Source of the DNA: Paramacrobiotus metropolitanus
Lineage: Eukaryota > Tardigrada > Eutardigrada > Parachela > Macrobiotidae
DNA: 64,000 bases
Direction of reading: 5' to 3'
Assembly (NCBI RefSeq): GCF_019649055.1
Contig: NW_026570369.1
Location: 1 to 64,000, forward strand
The position numbers and the translations under genes were made by a program. Positions within the stretch are counted from its first letter, which is position 1. Every line of letters begins with the position of its first letter. The notes beneath the pieces are model-generated. The model saw only the letters and a program-made list of their open reading frames with translations, did not search any database and had not been told where the DNA came from. Shown here piece after piece: positions 12,346-23,352 of this stretch.

Positions 12346-12918
12346 TTTTTGGATGTAATATTTATTAACTGCGCTATTTGGCACCGAAACCGACTGCGAA
12401 AACACGTTTTTTTTCGTAATCGTATTGATCAACAAACCGTTCTTCCTGAGATAATATTATTAAGTGCCATCGATCAGGAAATCTCGGCGCATTTTCCCGT
12501 AATCGCATTCTGTGCTCATACGAGACCCTACGCGCTGGTGGCTGCCCCGTCACGGCCGTGCCGCCGAAATCCACGCTGACCAATGAGCGCCATCTTTGCA
12601 CGAAGGTCACCAGTTAGCCGTGTTTCTTTTGTTTCAGCTGCTCGCACCTTGTGGTAGGCGTACCCATTGCTAACGAGAAATTTCCACGCTAGGCCACTCA
12701 GCTGGTGTGCTGCTTTATTAGTACCAGTAGGTCAGCGGGAGAGCCTGTTTTATGTACAGTGAAATATTCCTGCCTGATCTTGTCAATTTCATCGCGTCCG
12801 ATTCTAAGCGTTACTTGATTGCAATTTCAGTTTACTTCGTCGCTCAGTTTTGCGCAACGAACAGTTTTTTCTCTCTGCGACGTTTGGTTGGGTAGCATAT
12901 TCTCTTTTTTTCGCCACT

Positions 12919-15619
12919 ATGGATACAAATTGCGCAAAGAAATTGAAGACCGCGCATGTTCACCAGCAGGAAAACCAAATACAGATCCAACTTCGAATCA
13001 ACGGTATAACGTTGTCCGTGAACAAGGATGCCCTCATCCAAGGGTCACCGTACTTCGCCGCCATGTTGGGTGGGGATTTCCGGGAAAGCGCCTCGGCCAG
13101 TATTGACCTGCAACAGCCGGAGAATGTCCATCTGGAAACGTTGGTCAAACTGGTGGAAAGTCTGAATGCGTGCGACACCACGTTTACCGTGGACCGCAAA
13201 GACGCTGTCAAAGTCTGGATGGCCGCCAAATACCTGCAGATGGACGAAGCAGTGAAAACGGCCGAGAAAATCTTACGCGAGATAACGCAGCGACCTGAGA
13301 ACCTGTTCCGTCTGTGGCGTCTGGCTCGTCGAGATGGCCTCGTCGATTTGGAAAGATTGGCCATTGCGGAAATTGTTCAACAGCATCCTCGCCGCCCACA
13401 GTTTACCGATTCGGAGGCGTTCCTCCAATGCAGCATGGAAGAGATCACCGACCTGCTGACCAATGAAGAATACACTCCGAGTTCCGAGGCTGTAGTTTAT
13501 CAGGTTGGTGCGTTTTCTGGATTCCTGGGCATATATATGTTCAATAAACCAACCGGGTCATTTGTGGTAATTAAGCTATGGTTTGTTACTGGAAGGAACT
13601 TACTGCTACGGGAATGGCTAGCGTGCAGATAACAAAAAATTCTAACTGTCTACTCAGTTCATGTTTGCAGGCGATAGTGCGCTGGTGCAGGCACGATGCC
13701 ACCGAGCGCATGTACCGGCTGCTTGATCGGTGCATCGTGTGGGACCAGCTGGACATTGATTCTCTCATAGCCTCAGTTACTGGTTCCACCCAGGCAGCGT
13801 TAACTCGAATTCGTGACGACCGACATCGCGGTGTGCTGGGCGCTGAAGCGTCACTCCAGCGCGCGATTCCGAAAGAGATCATCTTCTACCACATGCGCAC
13901 AGGCCATCCGGACCAGCTCCTCCGCTTCGACTTCATCCGCAACGAAGTGGTCAAGCTGGACTCGCCGTTGCAGGCGACGTTGGGTAACGTTACTAGGGTG
14001 CCCGAAACCAGAGCCTATTATTTTGCGGTGGCCGTTGGCCGTGAACTGGTCATCGGTATTACGAAGCATTCGTCGCAAGAGGAATTGGTGGCGGTGAACT
14101 GCACCACAGGCAGTACACGCACTCTGATTGTCAACGCACCATTAAGCGAATGCATATGTGCCGCGGCGGTGGAAGGCAAGATCTACTGGGCGTGTGGAGC
14201 GAAGAGTGGGTATGGCGAAGTGTGGTACTGTTTCGATGTGGCCACGGGACAGCTGCGGCATATCGGGCAGATTCCGGACTACATGTTTGGGCAGAAACCG
14301 CGACGGCTGATCCAGTTTCTGAATGAGGAAAGCGAACAGCCGGCTCCAGCTGGAACTCGGTGGGTGGAAGTCGAGACGGTCGAGCAGCTGAGAAAGGAAG
14401 GAATACGGTTCGAAGAGATTACTGACGGCCGGGCGTGCATGCGTGACATCGAGGCTGTAAATTTTCGATACAATCGGTAAGTGCAGGTCTGTTCCTTGTT
14501 ACGCCTATGTTGAAGATATGAGGTAAATCTATTCTGCAACGAGCTCCGCAAGATGCCACAGATGCTTTTGTCGATTGCACATATTTCGCCTATCGGTTTG
14601 AAGAGCGTAAACTACACAAATTTTTCCAGTCTTTTTATTTCATTGATCCAGCACTCTCCTTTGAGGCCGAAACTCTGCTGTAGATAACAAAATTAGGTAT
14701 TAACAAATATCAAGGAGCTTTAGTGGTACTAGGAGCGCTGTAATTCATTAGGTGAACTGTGCATTTTATATTGGTACCGCGGTCTTGACTTCCCAATACA
14801 GTTTTCACAGTAGCTGATCCAGTGCACATTTGAATTAGTATCGTGGGAGTTAGTGCAGCTGTGCCAGTACTTATGAGACTTATTCGCTTGCAGTCGCACA
14901 ATGCAGGCGTATCCGCTTCCTAAAGGCCGAATCTGTTTTCTGTCGATTGGTGCCGTTGAGGCGAAGCACGAGAATCGTCCACAGAGTTGGGTGGAATTTT
15001 ACGACATCCCCAGCAACACGTGGACGAAACACACCAGCTGGGCGGACCAAGCGAAAAGCCATCATCGCAGCGGCCTCATCGTCTTTCAAGGCTATTTGTA
15101 CTTCACGGGTGGCTGTGTGAATACCAAGTCCTACTGGGAAGTCGAGCTGAACGCGACCGCGGCCTGCTACCGCGTCGCGCTGAGCCACGCAAACAGCGAA
15201 CCGGAGCGTATTGCGGATCTGAACGTGGCGCGCTATCATCACTGCGTCTTCATCAAGGACGGGAAGATTTGGGCGTACGGCGGAACGACCCCGTCGACGG
15301 GGATAATAAACGGAACCGGGCGCTGATGTCCTTCGAGGTGTACAATGCCGAGGCTAACCAGTGGATCATGGTGGAGGTGCCGACGTCGCAGCAACTGCAG
15401 ACGGAAGTGGCTGGAGGGGATTTTGTACAGAAGACCGTCTGTCTGCCACTGCAGCACCAAGTGCCGGCTGCATGCGATGGTTCTGGATATCGGGATGACG
15501 ACAATTTTGAGTGCAGCCAGAATGAGTATCATTACCGGATGACGGATGAATATTACAGGGAAAAGGGCCGTTTGCGGGTGGATCGTAAATCGGAATGGCC
15601 CACCGGCTTGGATGATTGA
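12919..15619 (+). CDS. BTB-BACK-Kelch protein (KLHL-like CUL3 adaptor), best-preserved copy
   Basis: Three exons: 12919-13503, 13671-14476 and 14894-15619, about 705 aa. Exon 1 has a BTB/POZ domain (LSVNKDALIQGSPYFAAML, then NVHLETLVKLVE, KYLQMDEAVKTAEKIL) and the start of BACK (LFRLWRLARRDGLVDLE, TDSEAFLQC). Exon 2 completes BACK (WCRHDATERMYRLLD) and enters the repeat region (AVAVGRELVIG, AAVEGKIYWACG). Exon 3 carries Kelch-type blades (GLIVFQGYLYFTGGCV; RYHHCVFIKDGKIWAYGG; VYNAEANQW) and ends EWPTGLDD. KLHL proteins use BTB to bind CUL3 and Kelch blades to bind ubiquitylation substrates. The only defect is one missing base near 15287: the paralogue at 42.9 kb reads ACGACCCACGTCGAC where this has ACGACCCCGTCGAC. 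It could be a live gene with an assembly error. Confidence 0.85.
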
Positions 15620-17167
15620 CGATGTGCTGGAGAAATTGGTTAAGGTGTTTCTCTTAGTCGTCCATGGCCGCTTGTGGAATGTTGGAACATTTTTGCTTTC
15701 ACTTTTTATGTCATAATTCACCTATATGTATTGGTTAAAGAGATTTTTAAGGTGTTTGGTTATTTTCATGTTCTTTAATTTACGCCGCATTATCTGATTA
15801 CAGTAGTACAGATTACAGTCTGATTATAGTACTGATTACTGTCTGTAGAAACGTAACAAGGAAGCGGATCGGTCATGGGTACATTATTACTTTCATTTAC
15901 GCATGGCTGCTGGGTACTGTTAGGTAAGCTAAACGTGTATGGTATTTTAGAAGTTATAATCTAACTTGCACAATATTTTTGTGGTTGGAACCGGCACAAT
16001 ACACAGACCGACAGTACTTGGGGGTTGTGATCTTGTGCCATGGCCACATCGCATCCGTACACGCTGATCATGATACCAATGGGAATTCCGAAGTCTGCAT
16101 TACTTATTGGTTTTCCGGTGTGCGGTTTACCATGTGTACATAAATAACATACTGTATTTACCTCATCGGATTCATCTCTTTTACATCGGATTCATCTCTC
16201 TGTATATACGGATTCATCTCTTTTACGGGGCCAGCGAAAAATGTTTGCCTTTCTGATGCCCTTCTACCCCGGATGGCTGCGCATCGTTAATTGTCCGATA
16301 GACTGTTGATCCAGCAGTCGCCCGATATCCGCGTACTGCATATCCGGCCGAGGTCGGCACTTCAGATTGTTTATCGGCCCACCTTGGACAGTCCTTAGGC
16401 AGTGCTAATTATTAGGGTGTGCGTGTGTCTACGGTAGACAGACGCACACCCTAATGATTAGCTGGGTAGATAATCTGTCCCCATTAAAAGTTTATGGGTG
16501 ATTCATACATATAACTGCACATGTAAACACATGTTTTAGCCACCGCAGTTGCGCGGGTCACAGTACCCCTTAAATCAGCACTTTTTTGGCGGAAAAAAAC
16601 AAATTTTGTAACGGGTCATATTTTGTCGCATTCAGACATAAACTGTACGGTTATAAATTTTGTTCTGTTTGGTCAAAATTTGTTGCATCTGCCATGTAAT
16701 TTTCCATTGGTTGATTATTTAATAGAAACACTTTGCTTGTTAAAGCTGCCGGTGAGTCGTTAGGTGGTGACTGCCTCTCAACATGAATATTCTTACGGAT
16801 TGTGTTACTATCCTCACTTTATTAATTAAGCAAAACGAGATCGGCAATGACACAAGATGGAATCAGCACAAGATGATTGTCAATTTCGAAATTCGGCAAA
16901 TTAAAAATTATTATAAAGTCCGGTTTCAACAGCGCAACATTTAAAAATTAAAAATAAGCTAACAAAGCGGTACAAAAGACGGTCAGATGGTTTCGTCACA
17001 AACAATGTAAAATCGTTATGGAAATAGTACGCAAATGCGAACTCAACAAACAGAAGTAGTAACAGAACGTTGAATACAAGTATATGTGATACTTAATAAC
17101 AGCAAAAAATTCGGCCACATCAGTCCCAAAAAATAGTGCCAGGGAGAATGCCACTGTCCAACTCACT
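15620..17167. other. Intergenic region between convergent genes
   Basis: No coding signal is seen. It contains copy B of the dispersed repeat (16137-16385), a short near-palindrome around 16410-16460 (TTAGGGTGTGCGTGTGTC answered by GACGCACACCCTAA), and AT-rich sequence. The flanking genes end towards each other, so no promoter is expected. Confidence 0.45.
16137..16385. repeat. Dispersed repeat, copy B
   Basis: Diverged copy of the 10660-10870 sequence with the same order of blocks, ending in the shared TCGCCCGATATCCGCGTA. Here CGGATTCATCTCT occurs three times in a row at its left end, whereas copy A has it once, so the left end has expanded by local duplication. Confidence 0.6.
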
Positions 17168-20100
17168 TCACATGGTTCCTTCAAACGTACGCAGCCGGTC
17201 AGCATAGCTCTTACGTAATTTTCCTTGGATTCTTTCGATGTCCATAGAGTCAGTCCATTTAGAGGTTGGATCCTTTCTGACCATGCGACGCTGGTACCCT
17301 TTCACATGATCTGTCAATTGTTAAAACATAATTTGGTTAGTCATTGATTTGGCATTATCGGGATGATTAATAATTTGATATTATCAGTCAAATTAATTAC
17401 ACTGTTTGGACTGTATTAATTAATAAAAAGGAAAAACGTCGGCTTACTCCAAAATGCTGCCCAGTTCTTTCTGCCCAAAACCTTTGCCAGTCCGACTCCT
17501 TTCTGCTTGTGTTTGAACGCAATGGCCAAATTCTCGTAATCCATGATGACCTTCATCAATGCTTTGGCATACTTCGAAGCCCGTGTGATCTTGGGATTTG
17601 CTCTCAGCTCGCCCAACTTCGCAGCGCAAACGTATATGTCGCCTTCTTCATCCAGTTTCACATAGCCGTACTTTTTGGCCTCCATTTCCGTCATCAAGAA
17701 AGTGAATGGGACATGGTTGACAGCTGCAGAATGAGTATTGTCTTAGAAAATTTTGCTACAACTTAGAAACTTCGTATACTTATACATAAAAAAAGCAGGA
17801 AATAGAATAAGAAATCGTGTCGGCATATAATTACTTTTAAAATTTACCCACTTTCGCGGCAATGTCAGCCTTCGCGCACCCACAAGTTATTTTGTGAATA
17901 GTTTTACGGTATTTGCAGCCGAATGATTTGTTTGCATAAACGTGAATCGCTCGCAAGTGCAATTAAATGCAAATGCAATTATTAACATATTGTACTTTTT
18001 GTAGTTCAATTTTTTAACTTACCCATTTTTGACTTCCCCTTGGACGCAGAAGGAAGCAGCAATGCCAGCCTTTCGTTGACCTCTATGAAGTGGAAAAAAA
18101 TCGTGTATTAATTATGCACTTTCTCTAACGTACAGAAAATGTCTGCTTCACCGTGCACATACTGAGGCTATAAATTCAGAAAAATATCATATCTGACAGA
18201 AAGGTAGAAAAGCTATGTAGAATGTTTAAAAAAATTATTTTCATGTGCCATGGCCAATGGGCGTGGCCCAGGGAAAATGTAAATGCAAATCCTAAACTAT
18301 GCTGTAGCCTACAAGTAAGTAATGCATCGCGTCATACGGCATAACTATAACGGTATACCGAACAATCTTAACGGGCCTGTTTTCATTGTACTTGTTCAAA
18401 ATTATTATTTATGCTGCTCGCTTGGTAATCGTTGTTCATCGGTTTTAGAGATATCTCCAGAAAAAGTTAAGTAAAGACACACTGAAGAGTAACACTGTAA
18501 CATTTGTGGTACAGTTTACACTTTGCTTTTTTAGTAGAAACGATTTACTTTAATTTGAGTAAGCAATTTTTCGAACAGTGCGTGTAAGTCATAACACCAT
18601 TCAGCAGCCTTCGAAACTGGTTTGTAAATGGTGTGCAACGCATGCTTCCACTTGTTTATGTCGAGATAGATCTATACGCGCCTGTTACTTAGAGTTTGTA
18701 ACAAGATAAAAAAATGCTAACACAGAATAAAATAAGAAGCAGTAGAACCCGATCAAGATTCATAACCCGCTAAAAGCGAAACAGCTATTACCATAAGCGA
18801 GCAGCACAGATAAAATTAAAATTTTTGCAGGAATAACCATTATAAGCTGCCTTCGTACAGACTCTATATATGTATATTTAGCGTATGATGCGCTGCATTT
18901 TCTATAGCTACAAGTCCACAACACACTGTAACACTTATTAAATTTCAAAATTTTGTTTTTGCCACGCCCTGTTGACCACAGCACATGAAATTATTTTTAA
19001 GCATCTTATATAATTGTTTTGCTTTCCCGAAAGTTCAGATTTTTCTGAATTTGTACTCTGGTTAGTGCGTGTACATATACAAACTTTACTTCTTAATGAA
19101 GACATAAAAAATTTTGAAAATCTCCCGAGTGCACTGTTTTATAATTATTGTCATGACATAAATCGTAATAAAGATTACGATTTCGATTGCGGTCTTAATT
19201 ACATTATGTATTTTACAACCTTCGTAAGCACTGTTAGAATTAATGCATTACCTTCCTCTTCTCTTGAATGCGCTGTGCCTTTTCTCGAAGTTTATCTTTT
19301 AATCTCAACAGCTGAGCAAGTTCTGCGCCTTCGTCTGTTTCTTTGCTGGATCCGGAATTCGAGTCGGCCTGCGTTTCGTCTGGACTTTCTTCGAACATGG
19401 CAAACATGTCCGCGCTTCCGGACCGGCTGTCTTGCTGAACAGCCGCTGCTCCGCTGTGCCCACTCCCAGCGCTGAAAATTCCGGGATTTTCTTGCTCCTG
19501 TTGCAAACGTTTGCACTGCGTGTCCGCAGCCGTCGTTTCCGATGACTTCACACTGTTTTCTCCAAGATTTTCTGTCGGTGCAGATGCCGGCGCTGCAGTT
19601 TGGTTGACAACAATGCTGTTACGCAGCTACAAAATTAAGTTCCTTAACGCTCGTTAACGACCACTATGCGGGCGACTGTAAAAACAAACAGATGCGAATG
19701 TGCGATTTGTAGTGCCACATAAAAATCTAATGTCGACGAGTTTTGTGTTAATTACTTTTGTCGATAGTATCTTGATTTATTATTTAGTAATTTAGGTTCA
19801 AGTAATATTTGTAGTTATTATAGCTTATGGTGTTAATAAATCCATATTTTTATTATTCCATAATGTACAAAATTATCAAGGTAATCGATCTATATTACGT
19901 ATAATAGCCCGGCTGGCTAGAAAAACATGGCTAGAAAAATCCGCCAAGCCAATTAAAAATTGTGAGATCAACAGCCGCACACGAATATGCAGGATCGTAA
20001 AGTATAACAACAAAGTAATTCGGGGTGCGCGCAAGTAAAAGTCTGAGTTTATTTATCCCGTTTGTGACACCATGTACCGGGCCATTTTTTTAAATACCGC

Positions 20101-22871
20101 TCTATGATCATTATTACAAATTATCACGGTTCAGGGCCAACATAATGTTTCTGCCTGTTATTTAAAAGTAGCCGAACATTTGAAATTTTGCGAACGTGAA
20201 AACTGCGAACGGAAGAGAATGTGAAATTGTATAACATTTTTTTACATCGGATTTACCGCAAAATATGGATACGCTACAGAAGTGTACGATTTGGCACCCG
20301 CCAGGGTTCTGACGCAAAAGCCAGCTTATTTACAAAGGTCACATAGCGCATCAGTCGGCACTGGACGCATCATGCAGTACAATGTTTTTTTAAAAATAAT
20401 TTTAGTATTTGATTTCTGCTCTTATGCTACTGTACATGCGTTCAGTACATATATCAGAAATATTGACTATGGACTTTTTATTTTGCATGATTATAAATTA
20501 CATACGTTATTTGATAATATAGGATCTATGCACTTTGCCATCATTGCTTGCAGTCTGCTTTAGAGACCGAAAACAGTATACTGTCCTGCCGTATACTGCA
20601 TACTGTACTGCACTGCAGTACGTAACAGTACTAAAATTTTTTACTGTCCAGAGACTACCGTACGTAGCCGTAGAAATTATCGCTACGGCAAGTGCAGTAC
20701 AGTAGTTTAATTTACTACGGTAAGACAAATTAAAATTAATTAAATTAATTTAAAATTAAATATTATTTACTTTAGAATTTTAACATTTCTTGCTGCACTC
20801 ACCTACGCGGTGACAGTTAGATTCTCAGTGTGTAATACTGTGTATTATTGGCGTGTTCAGTTATCTTATGGCAGCCGCCCAGTATTTTAGTTGCAAGCTT
20901 TGCGCTTGCTTAGTCTTCGTGCCTAATGCAATACCAGTTTAGCAGTTTTGCACCGGGCCAAAATAATTAGATTTTGATTTCTATTAGTAGTTCATTTCAT
21001 TCTCGCACTTTAATCCATTTTTGAATATCCTGTTGAGATTTTCATTTGAGTATCCTGCTGTTCCGCATTTTGTAACCAGTTACCAGACTACCAGTTTTTT
21101 GTAGTAACATGCAGTACCGTACAGTATTTTGCTACAGAACCGTAGCAGCCGTAGCAGTCAAACATTTTGAAAGCAGGTGCCGTAAACTGCCGTAGCAGTA
21201 AACTGTTAGGCTGATACAGTCCGCAGCCGTACGAAAATTTAGTGCTGTTTTCGGTCTCTGCTCTGCTTTCAGATGAAAAAATTTTTACCGTTACCAGGAT
21301 ACAGGACCGTGCGTTAAGACACTGAGAGATCTGCAGATCTATATCTTAAAAGCCGTTATATTAATGTTACGTTTACTGTGAGAACTTTCCTTTTTTTACA
21401 TGTACGAGGGTAAGCCAATGCATTACTAATAACGGTGGCATATCCTCATTAAATAAATGCACGTCGCGCATAGAAGATTAAAGAATTATTCTTTCACAAA
21501 TAACTTATTGTTCGTAATGATGGATTTCCGATATGCCTTAAATAATGTATTAAAAATTACTATTCCGCTGCACTGTAAAGGTAAAAGATAAGTAATGAAT
21601 ATTTAGCCAACAGATGAGTGCGTGCATATAAGTTCGAGAAAGACATGACGGGTCGCCTACTGCATCAAAAATATGAATTTTTCATGGAGAAGTACAAAGA
21701 GAAGCCAAACACCATACTACAGGCTGCCGAGGAATAAACCGGCTTTTCTCGCACAGAGAGGCGTGGTTCATGGGAAAGCACCTGCCAACACTGACTCGCA
21801 ATGTAAATTTCAGGCATTACTTTTAAAATTCAGAATTGCTTTTGACGCGCGGAAACATATCCGAAAAGCCATTAGAAATTACCGATTAACAATAATAATC
21901 AATTAAAACAATAATTATAACCTCTTACGTGTGATGCTGCAGTACTACTGGTAGACGATTCATAATGTAGAAATTATTAATTATTATTAATACCTGCTGC
22001 ATCCAAATCTCCGCTATATTATTCATGATCTGGGAAGCTTGAGAACTTTTTGGTTTTTCTGGGTATTATGTTTAATTGGGATAACGGTGCTTATAATTTA
22101 AATATGTTTTTACTCATAGTCGCCACTACCAAATAATATTTTCATAACAAAAATAACTAAATTATTGTAGAAAACAATGCACAAACAAGGTTAATGCAAA
22201 ATATATGCTTAATGAATTAAAATATTATTGTACCGGCACCTTACACTAAGAGAAATTACACCTTACGTTCTGCACAGTCTAATAACCCACGTGTACACTG
22301 TACGGCCGCAATCAAAGTACAAATTAAAACAATTATGCGTGTTCTCGTCCACTTTTTAAACAGCAAAACCATTGAAATTACACTCGGTTTTCTTACCGCA
22401 ACTGGGTTTTCGGCGTATTTGCGGAATGCAGCTTCTGCTTCTTCGCGATCTTCGGACACGCACATAACAATGGCTTTGCACTTCCGGTATCTTTTGCGAT
22501 GATCCCACTTGGCGCGCAGTAACATCCCCGGGAAGATGCATTTCTTTTCATCGTATTCCGCCGAGATATCTGCCGATTTTCGGGGCGTCAGTAACCCGTC
22601 CATGCCAATCTCGTCCGGCAGGAGCAACCGCGCGATGCTGTCTTCTTCGTAGACAATAACGACATAGTCTATTGTACACAGAATGCTTCATGTTATTCAC
22701 CTCATCTCAAGAAATTTGTGGATATCTGATACAAAATATCCAACGCACTGAAGACAGAATTATTGAAATACCTCTGCCTGCAGAACCATCGATGCATTCA
22801 CGGAACGCATCCGGGCATTCCTTATCACTGTCCAAATCGGACGTGGCATCTCCTGCTCGCTTTCTCGACAT
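17168..22871 (-). CDS. Nuclear protein, probable BEN-domain type, intact six-exon gene (407 aa)
   Basis: Exons 22772-22871, 22397-22668, 19252-19626, 18023-18080, 17448-17723 and 17168-17310 all join at GT-AG sites in agreeing phase and sum to 408 codons with the TGA. Exon 1 starts MSRKRAGDATSDLDSD (basic then acidic). Exon 2 gives a small beta-rich module (DYVVIVYEEDSIARLLLPDE; FPGMLLRAKWDHRKRYRKCK) of the kind that precedes BEN domains in invertebrate proteins. Exon 3 is a polar linker ending in a coiled coil (LLRLKDKLREKAQRIQEK). Exons 5-6 resemble a BEN domain (ITRASKYAKALMKVIMDYENLA, then NWAAFW). BEN domains bind DNA and corepressors; the assignment is by eye and could be wrong. No frameshift or stop is present, unlike most neighbours. 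Intron 2 (2.8 kb) holds a hAT-like MITE. The 5' end is 481 bp from the divergent TNP2-like gene. Confidence 0.72.
20561..21260. mobile_element. Non-autonomous hAT-like MITE (700 bp)
   Basis: Terminal inverted repeats are TAGAGACCGAAAACAG on the left and CTGTTTTCGGTCTCTG on the right. They are flanked by an 8-bp duplication matching at 7 of 8 positions (GTCTGCTT at 20553-20560, CTCTGCTT at 21261-21268), the hAT signature. There is no transposase. Both ends are rich in repeated short words (GTACAGTA, CCGTAGCAG), as expected of subterminal transposase-binding repeats. It sits in intron 2 of the minus-strand BEN-like gene and does not touch coding sequence. The single mismatches in TIR and duplication suggest moderate age. 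Confidence 0.8.
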
Positions 22872-23352
22872 CTTGTGCTTATTAGTGTGAACACGCGGTT
22901 AATTAATTAGACAAGGCGGTCTGGATTTCTTAGCGTTCATATAAGTTCCAATAAAAGAGAGCAGTCGAATCAGACTCGGCACTGAAGAGAAAGTGGCGCA
23001 GACTGCCAAGATCTGGTTTCAACCGCCAGAGCTGATGAAAGTTTATGCAGCAACAAGGAGTCGTTTTGCCGCGCAAATACGGAAATGGTACTTTATTCAA
23101 CGTCTTGCGACGTGATTCAGTGAGAACAACTGATAAAAATGTTTTTTTCATATCAACCGCAACCGCAAAGGACTATATCAGCCAACCATATTATTTTATA
23201 CAATCTGGATACCTACGGGGCGTGGCCCATGTGAATTTATTTTGGTCATATTGCTTAGTACTGTTTCCGTCATTATAATTAATTTTACGACCGCTGCGTT
23301 GTCATAACTGTGGTCAGCCGTTTAATATATCTACTTTCTGTCCAGTTTTATA
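22872..23352. promoter_or_regulatory. Divergent intergenic region, presumed bidirectional promoter
   Basis: The ATG of the BEN-like gene (minus, ending at 22871) and that of the TNP2-derived gene (plus, 23353) are 481 bp apart and face away from each other, so both 5' regions must lie here. An initiator or TATA motif could not be assigned with confidence. The shared promoter is an inference from gene arrangement only. Confidence 0.4.

Noticed and set aside
18760-18984. Short minus-strand ORF ending in a signal-peptide-like run (MVIPAKILILSVLLAYG)
   Set aside because: It stops after 26 residues, has no donor in frame, and lies inside an intron of the intact minus-strand gene.
19014-19475. 153-codon plus-strand ORF
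   Set aside because: It is antisense to exon 3 of the BEN-like gene, whose frame, splice sites and phases are all consistent.
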